Shown here in pieces: positions 1 through 6,767 of a stretch of 19,727 nucleotides of DNA. The notes below the pieces were generated by a model, which worked only from the letters and a program-made list of their open reading frames with translations, made no database searches and had not been told where the DNA came from. The position numbers and the translations under genes were made by a program. Position 1 is the first letter of the stretch; the number at the start of each line of letters is the position of its first letter. The DNA is from DATFIX01 sp047617305 (GTDB taxonomy: Archaea > Halobacteriota > Halobacteria > Halobacteriales > Natrialbaceae), in assembly GCA_047617305.1 (NCBI GenBank), contig JBLGCL010000031.1, positions 1-19,727 on the forward strand, written 5' to 3'.

Positions 1-173
1 GACCGCAGGAGGGCGGCGTCGAAGGTGGCCCACTCGACGTCGGGGTCCGACCAGACGGCAGGGGTTGCCTCGAAACGACGGTCTCGGAGAGCGGCCAGCA
101 CGGCCCGTCCGTCCGCCGTCAACTCCGGCCGGTGGTCGCCGGTGACGACAGCGACGTTTGTGACGTCGGTCAC
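1..173 (-). CDS. ATP-grasp-like (RimK-type) protein, N-terminal fragment
   Basis: The gene runs off the left edge, so only about 57 N-terminal residues are visible. They begin VTDVTNVAVVTGDHRPEL and continue with an alpha/beta pattern ending in DVEWATFDAALLRS. Haloarchaeal ATP-grasp proteins of the RimK/glutathione-synthetase-like group often begin this way, with a short pre-ATP-grasp strand and then the phrase 'VW.DPDVDW..FDAVVLRS'. The catalytic ATP-grasp domain lies outside the window, so the substrate is unknown. I chose the GTG at 171-173 because tandem stops lie seven codons upstream and no ATG fits. A TATA-like AT run at 196-206 lies 23-33 nt upstream, consistent with a leaderless message. 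The gene is divergent from aIF-1A. The family call rests on a short stretch remembered by pattern and is moderate. Confidence 0.5.
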   Translation of the reverse strand, partial: MTDVTNVAVVTGDHRPELTADGRAVLAALRDRRFEATPAVWSDPDVEWATFDAALLR

Positions 174-292
174 GATTTCACACAGGTGTCGGCCCTACTA
201 ATTTTCTCGCTGAATCCTCTTTTTGTAACTATTCTGGGGATTACTCCGCGGTGCAACGCTACCGTGGTGGACGGTACCGCCCGTTCCGGATG

Positions 293-299
293 ACTTAAC
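293..299 (+). promoter_or_regulatory. TATA-like box of the aIF-1A gene
   Basis: The sequence acttaac lies 25-31 nt upstream of the ATG at 324. That spacing predicts transcription starting at or beside the start codon, a leaderless message common in haloarchaea. It is a positional inference without mapped start sites. Confidence 0.5.
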
Positions 300-323
300 C
301 GTGCCACCGAGCTAGACACGGCA

Positions 324-608
324 ATGAGTGAAGAAGAAGGCCGTCGGAACCTGCGGATGCCTTCCGACGACGAGCTGTTCGCGGTCGTCACCCACCACGA
401 CGGTGGCAACCACGTTCGAGTACAGTGCGAGGACGGCGAGGAGCGGATGGGGCGGATCCCCGGCCGGATGAAGTACCGGACCTGGATCAACGAGGGCGAC
501 GTCGTCCTCGTGGAACCCTGGGACTGGCAGGACGAGAAGGCCAACATCGAGTGGCGATACTCGGGCCAGGACGCCGACCAGCTGCGCCGGGAAGGCCACA
601 TCGACTAA
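324..608 (+). CDS. eif1A: Translation initiation factor aIF-1A
   Basis: The 94-residue protein matches archaeal aIF-1A in length and layout. A short charged N-terminus (MSEEEGRRNLRMPSDDELF) leads into an S1-type OB fold. That fold carries the family phrases 'RVQCEDGEERMGRIPGRMKYRTWI' in pieces, 'EGDVVLVEPWDWQDEKANI' and 'WRY'. The factor binds the A site of the small ribosomal subunit and promotes start-codon selection and subunit dynamics. The C-terminal tail (SGQDADQLRREGHID) is short and acidic, as in archaeal rather than eukaryotic versions. The gene stands alone with its own TATA-like box and is divergent from the ATP-grasp fragment. Nothing about it looks broken. Identification is very secure. 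Confidence 0.97.
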   Translation: MSEEEGRRNLRMPSDDELFAVVTHHDGGNHVRVQCEDGEERMGRIPGRMKYRTWINEGDVVLVEPWDWQDEKANIEWRYSGQDADQLRREGHID

Positions 609-720
609 CGCCGGGTTCTGGCCGCGCCGACTTTTTGAACGGTCGTTCGCTCCGGATTGCGCACTCGTTCGACGCCGGTTACGGACCCGGAAGCGGCGGC
701 TGACCCCGGTAACCGACCAA

Positions 721-728
721 TACTTATG
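721..728 (+). promoter_or_regulatory. TATA-like box of the E1/lipoyl operon
   Basis: The sequence tacttatg lies 34-41 nt before the chosen ATG at 762, predicting a leader of roughly 8-10 nt. An upstream in-frame ATG at 726 sits inside this box, which argues against using it as the start. Confidence 0.5.
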
Positions 729-761
729 CAGATACCCCGCGTTCGTTATCCCTTGGACACC

Positions 762-1802
762 ATGACAAGTGTTACCGAATTACGATCGATGTACGAGGAC
801 ATGGTAACGGCGCGCCGCTACGAGGAACGCCTCCAGGAGGAGTACCTGGAGGGAAAACAACCCGCGTTCGACATCTCCGCCGGGCCGATCCCCGGCGAAC
901 TCCACCTCGCCGCCGGCCACGAGGCGTCGGGCGCCGGCGTCTGCATTCACCTGCGGGACGACGACACCGTCACCGCCCCGCACCGGCCCCACCACGTCGC
1001 CATCGCGAAGGGCGTCGACCTGAAGCGCATGACGGCGGAGATCTTCGGTCGCGAGACCGGCCTCGGCAAGGGGAAAGGGGGTCACATGCACCTCTTCGAC
1101 CCCGACGTGAACTTCGCGTGTAGCGGGATCATCGCCCAGGGCGTTCCGCCCGCAGTTGGCGCCGGGTTGGCTGCCAAGAAGCGCAATACGGGCAGCGTGG
1201 CCGTCGCGTTCCTCGGGGAAGGCGCGATCGACCAGGGCGGCTTCCTCGAGTCGCTCAACCTCGCGAGCGTGCAAAACCTTCCGGTCGTGTTCGTGATCGA
1301 GGACAACGACTGGGCGATCAGCATGCCCAAGGACCGGGTGACGGACGTGGAGGACGGTTCGAAGCGTGCCGGCGGGTTCGACCTGCCGGGCGTCCGCGTG
1401 GACTACGACGACGCCGTCGCCGTCTACGAGGCCGCCGAGGAGGCGGTGGAGCGCGCCCGGAACGGGAACGGGCCGACGCTGCTGGAGGTCCAGGTCCACC
1501 GACGGATGGGTCACTTCATGGGCGATCCGCAGGCCTACCGCTCCGAGGAGGACGTCGAGCGGGCCGAGCAACTCGATCCGATCCCAAAGCTCGAGGACGA
1601 CCTCCGGAAGCACGGCGTCGACGACGAGACCATCGCCGAGATCCGGGACCGCGCCCACGATCGGGTCGAAGAGGCGATCGAGTGGGCGAAAGACCAGCCC
1701 GAACCGGCCCCGGAGGACGCCTACGAGGACGTGTTCACGAACCCACCGTCCGGCGTCGCGGAGCAACCACCGACCACCGACCCCACTGGAGGTGACGACT
1801 GA
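762..1802 (+). CDS. Thiamine-diphosphate-dependent 2-oxoacid/acetoin dehydrogenase E1, alpha subunit
   Basis: A 346-residue E1 alpha subunit. It has the family block 'LAAGHEASGAGVCIHLRDDD' near residue 50-70, the 'GKGKGGHMHLFD' loop, and a ThDP/Mg binding motif GEGAIDQG at about residues 152-159. In that motif the usual 'GDGA-N-G' is altered to E and D. With the beta subunit it would decarboxylate a 2-oxoacid (or split acetoin) and pass the acyl group to a lipoyl carrier in the cytoplasm. The overall wording resembles AcoA/PdhA proteins, so the substrate cannot be fixed from sequence. I chose the ATG at 762 over upstream in-frame ATGs because of the TATA position. The stop overlaps the next gene's start by one base, so the two are translationally coupled. 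Confidence 0.88.
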   Translation: MTSVTELRSMYEDMVTARRYEERLQEEYLEGKQPAFDISAGPIPGELHLAAGHEASGAGVCIHLRDDDTVTAPHRPHHVAIAKGVDLKRMTAEIFGRETGLGKGKGGHMHLFDPDVNFACSGIIAQGVPPAVGAGLAAKKRNTGSVAVAFLGEGAIDQGGFLESLNLASVQNLPVVFVIEDNDWAISMPKDRVTDVEDGSKRAGGFDLPGVRVDYDDAVAVYEAAEEAVERARNGNGPTLLEVQVHRRMGHFMGDPQAYRSEEDVERAEQLDPIPKLEDDLRKHGVDDETIAEIRDRAHDRVEEAIEWAKDQPEPAPEDAYEDVFTNPPSGVAEQPPTTDPTGGDD

Positions 1803-2824
1803 TGTCCCAGGAAGCGCAGGCGGACGAACGGGAACTGACGATGAGCCGGGCGATGGTCGGGGCCATCGCGCACGAGATGCGCGAGGACGACGAGGTGTTC
1901 GTCATGGGCGAGGACGTCGCCGACTACGGCGGCATCTTCGACAGCACGGAAGGGCTGCTCGAGGAGTTCGGCCACGACCGGATCATGGACGTGCCGATCT
2001 CGGAGACGAGCTTCATCGGCGCCGGCGTGGGCGCCGCACAGGCCGGGATGCGCCCCATCGTCGAACTCATGTTCGCCGATTTCTTCGGCGTCACGATGGA
2101 CCAGATCTACAACAACATGGCGAAGAACACCTACATGTCGGGCGGGTCGGTCAGCGTTCCGATGACGCTGATGACGGCCGTGGGCGGCACGTACAACGAC
2201 GCCGCCCAGCACTCCCAGACGCTCTACGGCACCTTCGCACACCTGCCCGGGATGAAGGTCGTCGTCCCCTCGAACGCCCACGACGCGAAGGGCCTGATGC
2301 ACAACGCGATCCGCGACGACGACCCCGTCGTCTACATGTTCCACAAGCGCCTGATGGGACTCGGGTGGATGCCGGCCCCCGAGGGTCCGAAGACGGGCGT
2401 CCCGGACGAACCGTACGCGATCCCGTTCGGCGAGGCCGACGTCAAGCGCGAGGGCGAGGACGCGACCGTCGTCACGCTCGGCCTGCACGTCCACCGCGCG
2501 CTGGAGGCCGCCGAGGAACTCGCCGACGAGGGGATCGACGCCGAGGTGATCGACCTCCGGACGCTCGTTCCGCTCGACACGGACGCGGTCATCGAGTCGG
2601 TGCGAAAGACCGGGCGCCTGGTCGTCGTCGACGAGGACTACCGGTCGTTCGGCGTGACGGGCGAGGTCGTCGCCCGGGCGACGGAGGAAGCGCTCGCCGA
2701 CCTCGACGCCGTCGAGCGAGTGGCGATGCCGGACGTCCCGATCCCGTACGCCCGCCCGCTGGAAAACGAGGTCAACCCGGGCGTCGACGACGTCGCCGAC
2801 GCGGTCCGCTCGGTCCAGGAATGA
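1802..2824 (+). CDS. Thiamine-diphosphate-dependent dehydrogenase E1, beta subunit
   Basis: The 340-residue protein is a full-length E1 beta subunit. The N-terminal half has 'FVMGEDVADYGGIF' and 'DVPISETSFIGAGVGAA'. Glu68 in the latter is the family's cofactor-activating glutamate. The region with 'VELMFADF' and 'MTAVGG' follows. The C-terminal transketolase-like domain has 'GEDATVVTLGLHVHRALEAA', 'AEVIDLRTLVPLD' and 'RPLENEVNP', where family members usually show 'P-A-LE'. It pairs with the alpha subunit to form the heterotetrameric active site. The start overlaps the alpha stop by one base and the stop overlaps the lipoyl-protein start in an ATGA, giving an uninterrupted three-gene unit. No defects are visible. 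Confidence 0.93.
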   Translation: MSQEAQADERELTMSRAMVGAIAHEMREDDEVFVMGEDVADYGGIFDSTEGLLEEFGHDRIMDVPISETSFIGAGVGAAQAGMRPIVELMFADFFGVTMDQIYNNMAKNTYMSGGSVSVPMTLMTAVGGTYNDAAQHSQTLYGTFAHLPGMKVVVPSNAHDAKGLMHNAIRDDDPVVYMFHKRLMGLGWMPAPEGPKTGVPDEPYAIPFGEADVKREGEDATVVTLGLHVHRALEAAEELADEGIDAEVIDLRTLVPLDTDAVIESVRKTGRLVVVDEDYRSFGVTGEVVARATEEALADLDAVERVAMPDVPIPYARPLENEVNPGVDDVADAVRSVQE

Positions 2825-3081
2825 GCGACGAGACCGTCGCCGTCGACTCCGCGGACTACTGGCCGGAGGGGTCCGAGGACGTCGACGAGGGGATCGTCGC
2901 CAACTGGTTCGTCCGGGCGGGAACCCGGGTCGACGAGGGCGAGACGCTCTGCGAGATGCAGGTCGAGAAGGTGAGCGTCGACGTCCCGGCGCCGGCCAGC
3001 GGCGAGGTGAGCGAGATCCTCGTCGACGAAGGCAACGACTTCACGCGAGGGGAGCCGCTGGCCCGGATCCGTTCGGCGTGA
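2821..3081 (+). CDS. Free-standing lipoyl-domain (biotinyl/lipoyl) carrier protein
   Basis: An 86-residue protein that is a single lipoyl/biotinyl domain. It has a beta pattern 'GIVANWFVRAGTRVDEGETL', the attachment hairpin 'CEMQVEKVSVDVPAP' and a closing 'GEVSEILVDEGNDFTRGEPLARI'. Lys50 sits at the hairpin tip and is the likely lipoylated residue, in a VEKV context rather than the commoner TDKA. There is no peripheral-subunit binding or acyltransferase domain, so it is a carrier and not a complete E2. It is the third gene of the E1 operon (4-nt ATGA overlap), so it probably receives the acyl group from E1. No E2 core or E3 is in the window. They must be elsewhere, or the carrier serves another enzyme. 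Confidence 0.85.
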   Translation: MSDETVAVDSADYWPEGSEDVDEGIVANWFVRAGTRVDEGETLCEMQVEKVSVDVPAPASGEVSEILVDEGNDFTRGEPLARIRSA

Positions 3082-3134
3082 TCGGGCCGACCGTTTCTCC
3101 TTCCCCTTCGGACGACGCTCGCCGTGGCGTCAGT

Positions 3135-3140
3135 CCTAAC
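3135..3140 (+). promoter_or_regulatory. TATA-like box of the rhodanese gene
   Basis: The sequence cctaac lies 24-29 nt upstream of the ATG at 3164. It is a weak box but correctly placed for a leaderless transcript, and suggests the rhodanese is not simply the last gene of the E1 operon. Confidence 0.35.
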
Positions 3141-3163
3141 CGCGTCCGGCCGAAGGTCACGAC

Positions 3164-3532
3164 ATGCCCAAAATCCGCCCCGAGGAACTCGACGACCGAC
3201 GTTCGGCGGGCGACGTCTTCGTCCTGGACATCCGCCCCGAGGAACTATTCCGGGAGGATCACGTCGAGGGGAGTCACAACGTTCCGGTCTATCACGACCT
3301 CCGGAGCGGCGACACCGACACACTGGCAGGCTCCCTCGACGAGATCCCCTCCGAGGACGAGGTCGTCGTGGTCTGCAAGGTCGGGATGGTCTCCCGCCGG
3401 GCGACGAGTTTCCTCCGGGACCAGGGGTACGACGCCACGACCCTCGCCGGCGGAATGCGGGGCTGGCGCGGCTACGAGAACGACACGCTCTGGTATCGGG
3501 CGACGTCGACGGTTCGCCGTCTGTTGCCGTAG
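3164..3532 (+). CDS. Single-domain rhodanese-like sulfurtransferase
   Basis: A 122-residue single rhodanese domain. The signature blocks are present in order: 'FVLDIRPEELFREDHVEGSHNVP' split over the first strands and the CH2A-like region, then the active-site loop CKVGMVSR with catalytic Cys71, then 'TLAGGMRGWRGYE'. The protein would carry a persulfide on Cys71 and pass sulfur to an acceptor, or act in cyanide/thiol handling. The loop 'C-K-V-G-M-V-S-R' has the usual six-residue spacing of sulfurtransferases. It follows the lipoyl gene by 82 nt with its own TATA-like box. Its stop lies 5 nt from the convergent aldo/keto reductase reading frame. The partner is unknown. Confidence 0.88.
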   Translation: MPKIRPEELDDRRSAGDVFVLDIRPEELFREDHVEGSHNVPVYHDLRSGDTDTLAGSLDEIPSEDEVVVVCKVGMVSRRATSFLRDQGYDATTLAGGMRGWRGYENDTLWYRATSTVRRLLP

Positions 3533-3537
3533 TCCCG

Positions 3538-4437
3538 TCAGGGCGCCGGCACCGGCGAGTCGGCGTCGCGGGCCCGTTCGAGCAGTTCCGCCCGCTCGTC
3601 CTCGTTCATCGGCTCGAAGGCCCCCGCAGCGTCGAGGATCGGCGGGACGAGTTCGGGGTCGCCGGCGTTCGTGATCGACGTGACGTCGTGCGAGAGCGCG
3701 AAACGCAGGCAGTCCTCGAGTTCCGCCGCCGTTTCGTAGGGCTCGTATCAGGTCTCGTACGGCCGGTCCTCGGCGGACAGGTCGTCGGGCCACGGTCCCT
3801 TCGCGAACGCCTTGATGCACAGGGTCCCCAGCCCCTTCTGGTTCGCCAACCCGACGACCGACCGGTAGTCGTGCTCCGGACCGTCCTTGGCGGCGAGGGT
3901 GTAGTTGAACGGGAACATGACCGTTTCGAGTTCGGGCATCCGGCGGACGGCCTCGCGGATCAGCGCCGGGTCGCCGTGGCTGGTCAGGCCCACGTGATCG
4001 ATCAGCCCCTCCTCCTTCGCCTCCAGGAACGCCTGGAGCGCGCCCGGGTCGTCGCTCTGGGCCATCTCGGGCGTGTACTCGCCCGTGATCGCTTCGAGTT
4101 CGTCGTAGCGGGTGACCGCGTGGAACTGGTAGAGGTCGAGAGTGTCGACGCCCAGGCGGTCGAGCGACCGGTGGAGTTCGCCCCACGCACCGGCGTAAGT
4201 TCGCTCCTGAGTCTTGCACCCGAGGAAGACCTCGTCCCGCCGCTCCCCGAGTTTCGGCGCGAGTTTCCGTTCCGCGTCGCCGTAGGTCGGCGCCACGTCC
4301 ACGTGGTTGACGCCGGCGTCGAGGGCCGAATCGACCATCTCGTTCGCCGCGGGCTGATCGAGGTAGTTCAGTGCGATGGCGCCGAACGTGAGGACGCTCG
4401 ATTCATGGCCCGTGTCGCCGAGCGGTCGGGTTTCCAT
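3538..4437 (-). pseudogene. Aldo/keto reductase with an in-frame TGA (probable pseudogene)
   Basis: The reading frame starts METRPLGDTGHESS at 4437 and is interrupted by TGA at 3748-3750 after 229 residues. It then continues in the same frame for 69 more residues (YEPYETAAELEDCLRFALSH... to PVPAP) and ends at TGA 3538-3540. The catalytic tetrad of the family is visible: Asp47 and Tyr52 in 'HVDVAPTYGDAE', Lys75 in 'GCKT', His106 in 'QFHAV'. The reductase would use NAD(P)H on carbonyl substrates. The interrupted codon sits in 'RPYET-stop-YEPYET', where haloarchaeal relatives as I recall them read Trp (TGG). A single G-to-A change would explain it. The full length of 299 residues fits the family. 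The first 229 residues alone lack the last barrel elements, so activity is doubtful unless the stop is read through or is a sequencing error. Confidence 0.82.
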
Positions 4438-4461
4438 GAGGGATGCAACGGGGTCAAACGC

Positions 4462-4468
4462 ATAAAAT
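4462..4468 (-). promoter_or_regulatory. TATA-like box of the aldo/keto reductase
   Basis: On the minus strand the box reads attttat, 25-31 nt upstream of the ATG at 4437, predicting a leaderless transcript. The promoter looks intact although the gene is interrupted. Confidence 0.5.
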
Positions 4469-4538
4469 CGGTGGCGTGGTGGATCGATCGCGGGCGAAAC
4501 GGTGACGTCCAGGGTCGCGGGCCACCAGGCCGACGTTC

Positions 4539-5117
4539 TCAGTTCCCCTGGATGGCGTCGATGACCATCGCCGCCGCGATGATCGGTTCCTTGGGCACGT
4601 CGCTGGCGTCGTCGATGGAGATCTCGTAGCGGTCCTTCAGTGAGATCTGTCCCTCGATGGTCCCCACGTGGTCCCCCGACTGGTCGGTGATCTCGTACTT
4701 GTGGGGGATGATCGCACCGAACGGAACGTAGTGACGGGCGATCGTCACCAGGGCGCCACGCGAGTTGATCTCCGCGAGCACGGTCCGGTCGTCCGCGTCG
4801 CGGATCTTCCACGTGTCCTGGAAGATCGAGAAGTCGTTGTCGAGAACGACGATCTCCTCACCGGTCCCTGCGTCCGACAGGGCGTAATCGCCGGCGACGT
4901 CCATGATGCTTGCGGCTTTCACCTCGAAGGCCTCGTTCCCGTCGGCGTCCACGAACGGGAACTGCTCCTTCATCTTGAGCAACTTCTGCTTGCCCCGGAG
5001 AACGACGTTCCCGCGGGCGTCGTAGGCCGCGTACTTGTTCCGGATCAGTGACTGTTCGACGGTGTACTCGTCGTCGTGGAGGTCGACGCCGGGGATGTCG
5101 TAGTCGGTATCGTTCAT
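4539..5117 (-). CDS. LURP-one-related (Tubby C2-like fold) protein
   Basis: A 192-residue cytoplasmic protein. After a short N-terminus (MNDTDYDIPGVDLHDDEYTV) it shows the LOR/Tubby-like beta-barrel pattern: 'RNKYAAYDARGNVVLRGKQKLLKMKEQFPFVDADG', then 'DYALSDAGTGEEIVVLDNDFSIFQDTWKIRD', then 'HKYEITDQSGDHVGTIEGQISLKDRYEISI', ending with the hydrophobic helix 'PIIAAAMVIDAIQGN'. That closing helix matches the buried C-terminal helix of the LURP-one/Tubby fold. The family's biochemical role is not established in archaea. Membrane or phospholipid contact has been suggested for relatives. The start was chosen at 5117 because a TATA-like box lies 26-32 nt upstream. The gene is monocistronic and divergent from the next one. 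Confidence 0.8.
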   Translation of the reverse strand: MNDTDYDIPGVDLHDDEYTVEQSLIRNKYAAYDARGNVVLRGKQKLLKMKEQFPFVDADGNEAFEVKAASIMDVAGDYALSDAGTGEEIVVLDNDFSIFQDTWKIRDADDRTVLAEINSRGALVTIARHYVPFGAIIPHKYEITDQSGDHVGTIEGQISLKDRYEISIDDASDVPKEPIIAAAMVIDAIQGN

Positions 5118-5142
5118 CGTCCCCACAGTCGAAGAAACGGTA

Positions 5143-5149
5143 CTTAAAC
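5143..5149 (-). promoter_or_regulatory. TATA-like box of the LURP-one-related gene
   Basis: The minus-strand box gtttaag lies 26-32 nt before the ATG at 5117, the leaderless spacing seen at several genes in this window. It fixes the start of a gene whose reading frame is open far upstream. Confidence 0.55.
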
Positions 5150-5223
5150 GTGGGGTGCGGGCAGGCCCCCGATCGGTTGCGGGCGACATAGCGAAGCGGC
5201 CCCACTGAGAAGGGACGGTCACG

Positions 5224-5871
5224 ATGGAATCGGACGAGGTGACCGATACTGGACCGAAGAAGTCGCCGGAGTGGGGGGACTCGCCGTTCCGGATCGACGT
5301 CTCGCCCGTCCGGCGCACGTCCTGGGCGTCGATCGCGCTCGTCGTGGCGTTCAACGCAATCGTCAACCTGCTGGTCTTCCCGAACGAGTCGATCCTCGAT
5401 GGGGTCTTTCGCCCGACAGCGAGGGCCACCGAGGGACTCGTTCGGCCCACGCTCCTGGTGAACCTCGTCGGACTCGTCGTCGTGGTCTGGGGCGTCATGG
5501 TCCGCGGAATCGGCCTCGAACCGCGGGACGTCGGCCTCGATCGACGCCGCCTCCGCCGGGGAATACTGTTCACGCTCGTGCTCTGGCTCGCGATCCAGGT
5601 CGTCGGGGCAATCGAGCAGCTGTCGACGACCGGGACCATCGGCGTCGCGGGGTCCTGGACCCCGGCCGGTGCCGGCCCGGCCCTCGGCGCCTTCCTGGCG
5701 CAGGCGCTGGGTAACGCCCCGCTCGCGGTGTTCGCCGATACCTCGTTCGCGGCCTGGCTGACCGACCCCGCTATGGTGGTCCTGATCCTCGCCTGGACGC
5801 CGATCGTCGGGGCGTTGCGCCGCGTCGAGAACGCTGTCGGGTGGCGTCGAGATACCGGCCCACGAAGGTGA
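5224..5871 (+). CDS. Membrane protein resembling the N-terminal half of a CPBP-family protease, lacking its catalytic motif
   Basis: A 215-residue protein with a hydrophilic N-terminus of about 33 residues and about five hydrophobic segments near residues 35-55, 74-95, 112-130, 150-170 and 180-196. The phrases 'LEPRDVGLDRRRLRRGILFTLVLWLAIQVV' and 'GPALGAFLAQALGNA' resemble the part of CPBP (Abi) membrane proteases just before the EExxxR motif. In intact proteins 'LAQ-FGNA' is followed by 'LYEE--FRG'. Here it is followed by PLAVFADTSFAAWLTDPAM instead, so the catalytic glutamates and arginine are absent. It may be a remnant, or a fusion made by an in-frame deletion. The gene abuts the convergent small ORF with no spacer. 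Coding status is likely, but function is unknown. Confidence 0.6.
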   Translation: MESDEVTDTGPKKSPEWGDSPFRIDVSPVRRTSWASIALVVAFNAIVNLLVFPNESILDGVFRPTARATEGLVRPTLLVNLVGLVVVVWGVMVRGIGLEPRDVGLDRRRLRRGILFTLVLWLAIQVVGAIEQLSTTGTIGVAGSWTPAGAGPALGAFLAQALGNAPLAVFADTSFAAWLTDPAMVVLILAWTPIVGALRRVENAVGWRRDTGPRR

Positions 5872-6108
5872 TCAGTCTCCCGAATCGTCCTCGTCGCGGA
5901 GAAGCGCGTGTCGCAGCGACTCCGGATCCGGTCGGTCGTGCTCGAAGTGGCGCGCCGATTGGAGTTGCGAGTTCACGATCGTGTTCACCTGCTTGCCCCA
6001 GTCCTCGTCCGGATGTGTTCTGACGTATTGAGCCCACTCGCGGATTTGGACCACTCGCTGTTCGCGATTGCGGGCGTGTTTCTCATCGAGTCGCTTTGAG
6101 TCGCTCAT
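5872..6108 (-). CDS. Small acidic partner protein of the nucleotidyltransferase
   Basis: A 78-residue, highly charged, cysteine-free protein (MSDSKRLDEKHARNREQRVV... ending RHALLRDEDDSGD). It is predicted to be mostly helical, with a central segment 'REWAQYVRTHPDEDWGKQVNTIV'. I do not recognise a named family. Its start lies 26 nt inside the upstream nucleotidyltransferase gene, so the two are read from one message and are probably translationally coupled. Haloarchaea often carry such small proteins beside minimal or AbiEii-like nucleotidyltransferases, where one gene is thought to counter the other in a toxin-antitoxin arrangement. That role is inferred from position only. The stop abuts the convergent gene's stop exactly. 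Confidence 0.72.
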   Translation of the reverse strand: MSDSKRLDEKHARNREQRVVQIREWAQYVRTHPDEDWGKQVNTIVNSQLQSARHFEHDRPDPESLRHALLRDEDDSGD

Positions 6109-6679
6109 ATTCCTCCTCGATGCCGAGTTGGCTGGCGAACCGTTCGAGTTCCCGAGTGTTAAGGGCTTCTTCGGCCACCTCGTAGAGATAGATGGCGTCC
6201 TCGAAGTCCTTCTGCGCCCCCATATCGAGTTTGTAAGCGATTTGAAGTTCGATCGACCCGATCAGCAGCGTCCCTTCCGGAAGGTTGACCGCGATGGTGT
6301 TCTCGAGTGACGCCCGATCGTACTGGTCGCTGCCGAATTTGAGTTCCACGTTTGGGACCCGATGGTCCTTTTCGGCGACACGGACGGGGCGGTCGTCGGC
6401 CAATGTTGCGTACATTTCGTCAAGCGGCATCGCGGAGCCCCAGTATCCCTCATCTCGCAACTCCGAGGCGAGTCGGTTCGCCGTGGCTTCGTCGAAGCGC
6501 TCGGTGATCACGTCGATGTCTTCGGTCGCGCGTGCTCGACCGAACAGCACCGCGACGTAGCCACTGACGACCGCGTATCGAACGTCGAGCGCCTCCAGTA
6601 TTCCGACGACGTCCAGTACCAACCTGTCGAGGTCGTTGGCTGGCTTGTCGATGACGACCTCGCCGTCAGTGAACTCCAT
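6083..6679 (-). CDS. Nucleotidyltransferase (AbiEii/DUF6036-like), possible toxin-antitoxin component
   Basis: A 198-residue protein with a DNA polymerase beta-type nucleotidyltransferase signature. 'YAVVSGYVAVLFGRARATEDIDVI' includes Ser39-Gly40 and the metal-binding pair Asp54 and Asp56. A later strand 'VPNVELKF' is a candidate for the third acidic residue. The C-terminal helix 'YKLDMGAQKDFEDAIYLYEV' has the K-D--D pattern typical of AbiEii-like enzymes. Such enzymes transfer nucleotides to RNA or protein and are often toxin components. The start at 6679 (MEFTDGEVVIDKPAND) is supported by a TATA-like box 26-31 nt upstream. The longer frame has an arginine-rich, unlikely extension. It overlaps the downstream small ORF by 26 nt. 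The family call is fairly firm, the toxin role inferred. Confidence 0.82.
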   Translation of the reverse strand: MEFTDGEVVIDKPANDLDRLVLDVVGILEALDVRYAVVSGYVAVLFGRARATEDIDVITERFDEATANRLASELRDEGYWGSAMPLDEMYATLADDRPVRVAEKDHRVPNVELKFGSDQYDRASLENTIAVNLPEGTLLIGSIELQIAYKLDMGAQKDFEDAIYLYEVAEEALNTRELERFASQLGIEEEYERLKATR

Positions 6680-6704
6680 GTGCTGTTTTCGTTCGGCATG
6701 GTGT

Positions 6705-6710
6705 GTAAAG
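6705..6710 (-). promoter_or_regulatory. TATA-like box of the nucleotidyltransferase operon
   Basis: The minus-strand box ctttac lies 26-31 nt upstream of the ATG at 6679. It marks the short chosen start and a leaderless bicistronic message with the small partner gene. Confidence 0.5.
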
Positions 6711-6767
6711 ACGGGGGTTCGCTTCGATCTCCGCATCGATCCAGGTGTGGCTGCAACCACTGTTCAG

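Noticed and set aside
780..1766. Long minus-strand frame of 328 codons opposite the E1 alpha gene
   Set aside because: It is the mirror of a highly conserved coding gene, with no domain and no promoter. High-GC genes routinely give such shadows.
1366..3081. A 571-codon plus frame running through E1 alpha and E1 beta and ending in the lipoyl protein
   Set aside because: Only its last 86 codons are real (the lipoyl protein). The rest is an Arg/Thr-rich out-of-frame translation.
3748..3750. TGA as a selenocysteine codon in the aldo/keto reductase
   Set aside because: Relatives have Trp, haloarchaea are not known to use selenocysteine, and no selenocysteine insertion element was evident nearby.
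3124..4629. A 501-codon plus frame over the rhodanese and aldo/keto reductase
   Set aside because: It is out of frame with the rhodanese and antisense to the reductase, which both have clear family motifs. Its own translation has no recognisable domain.
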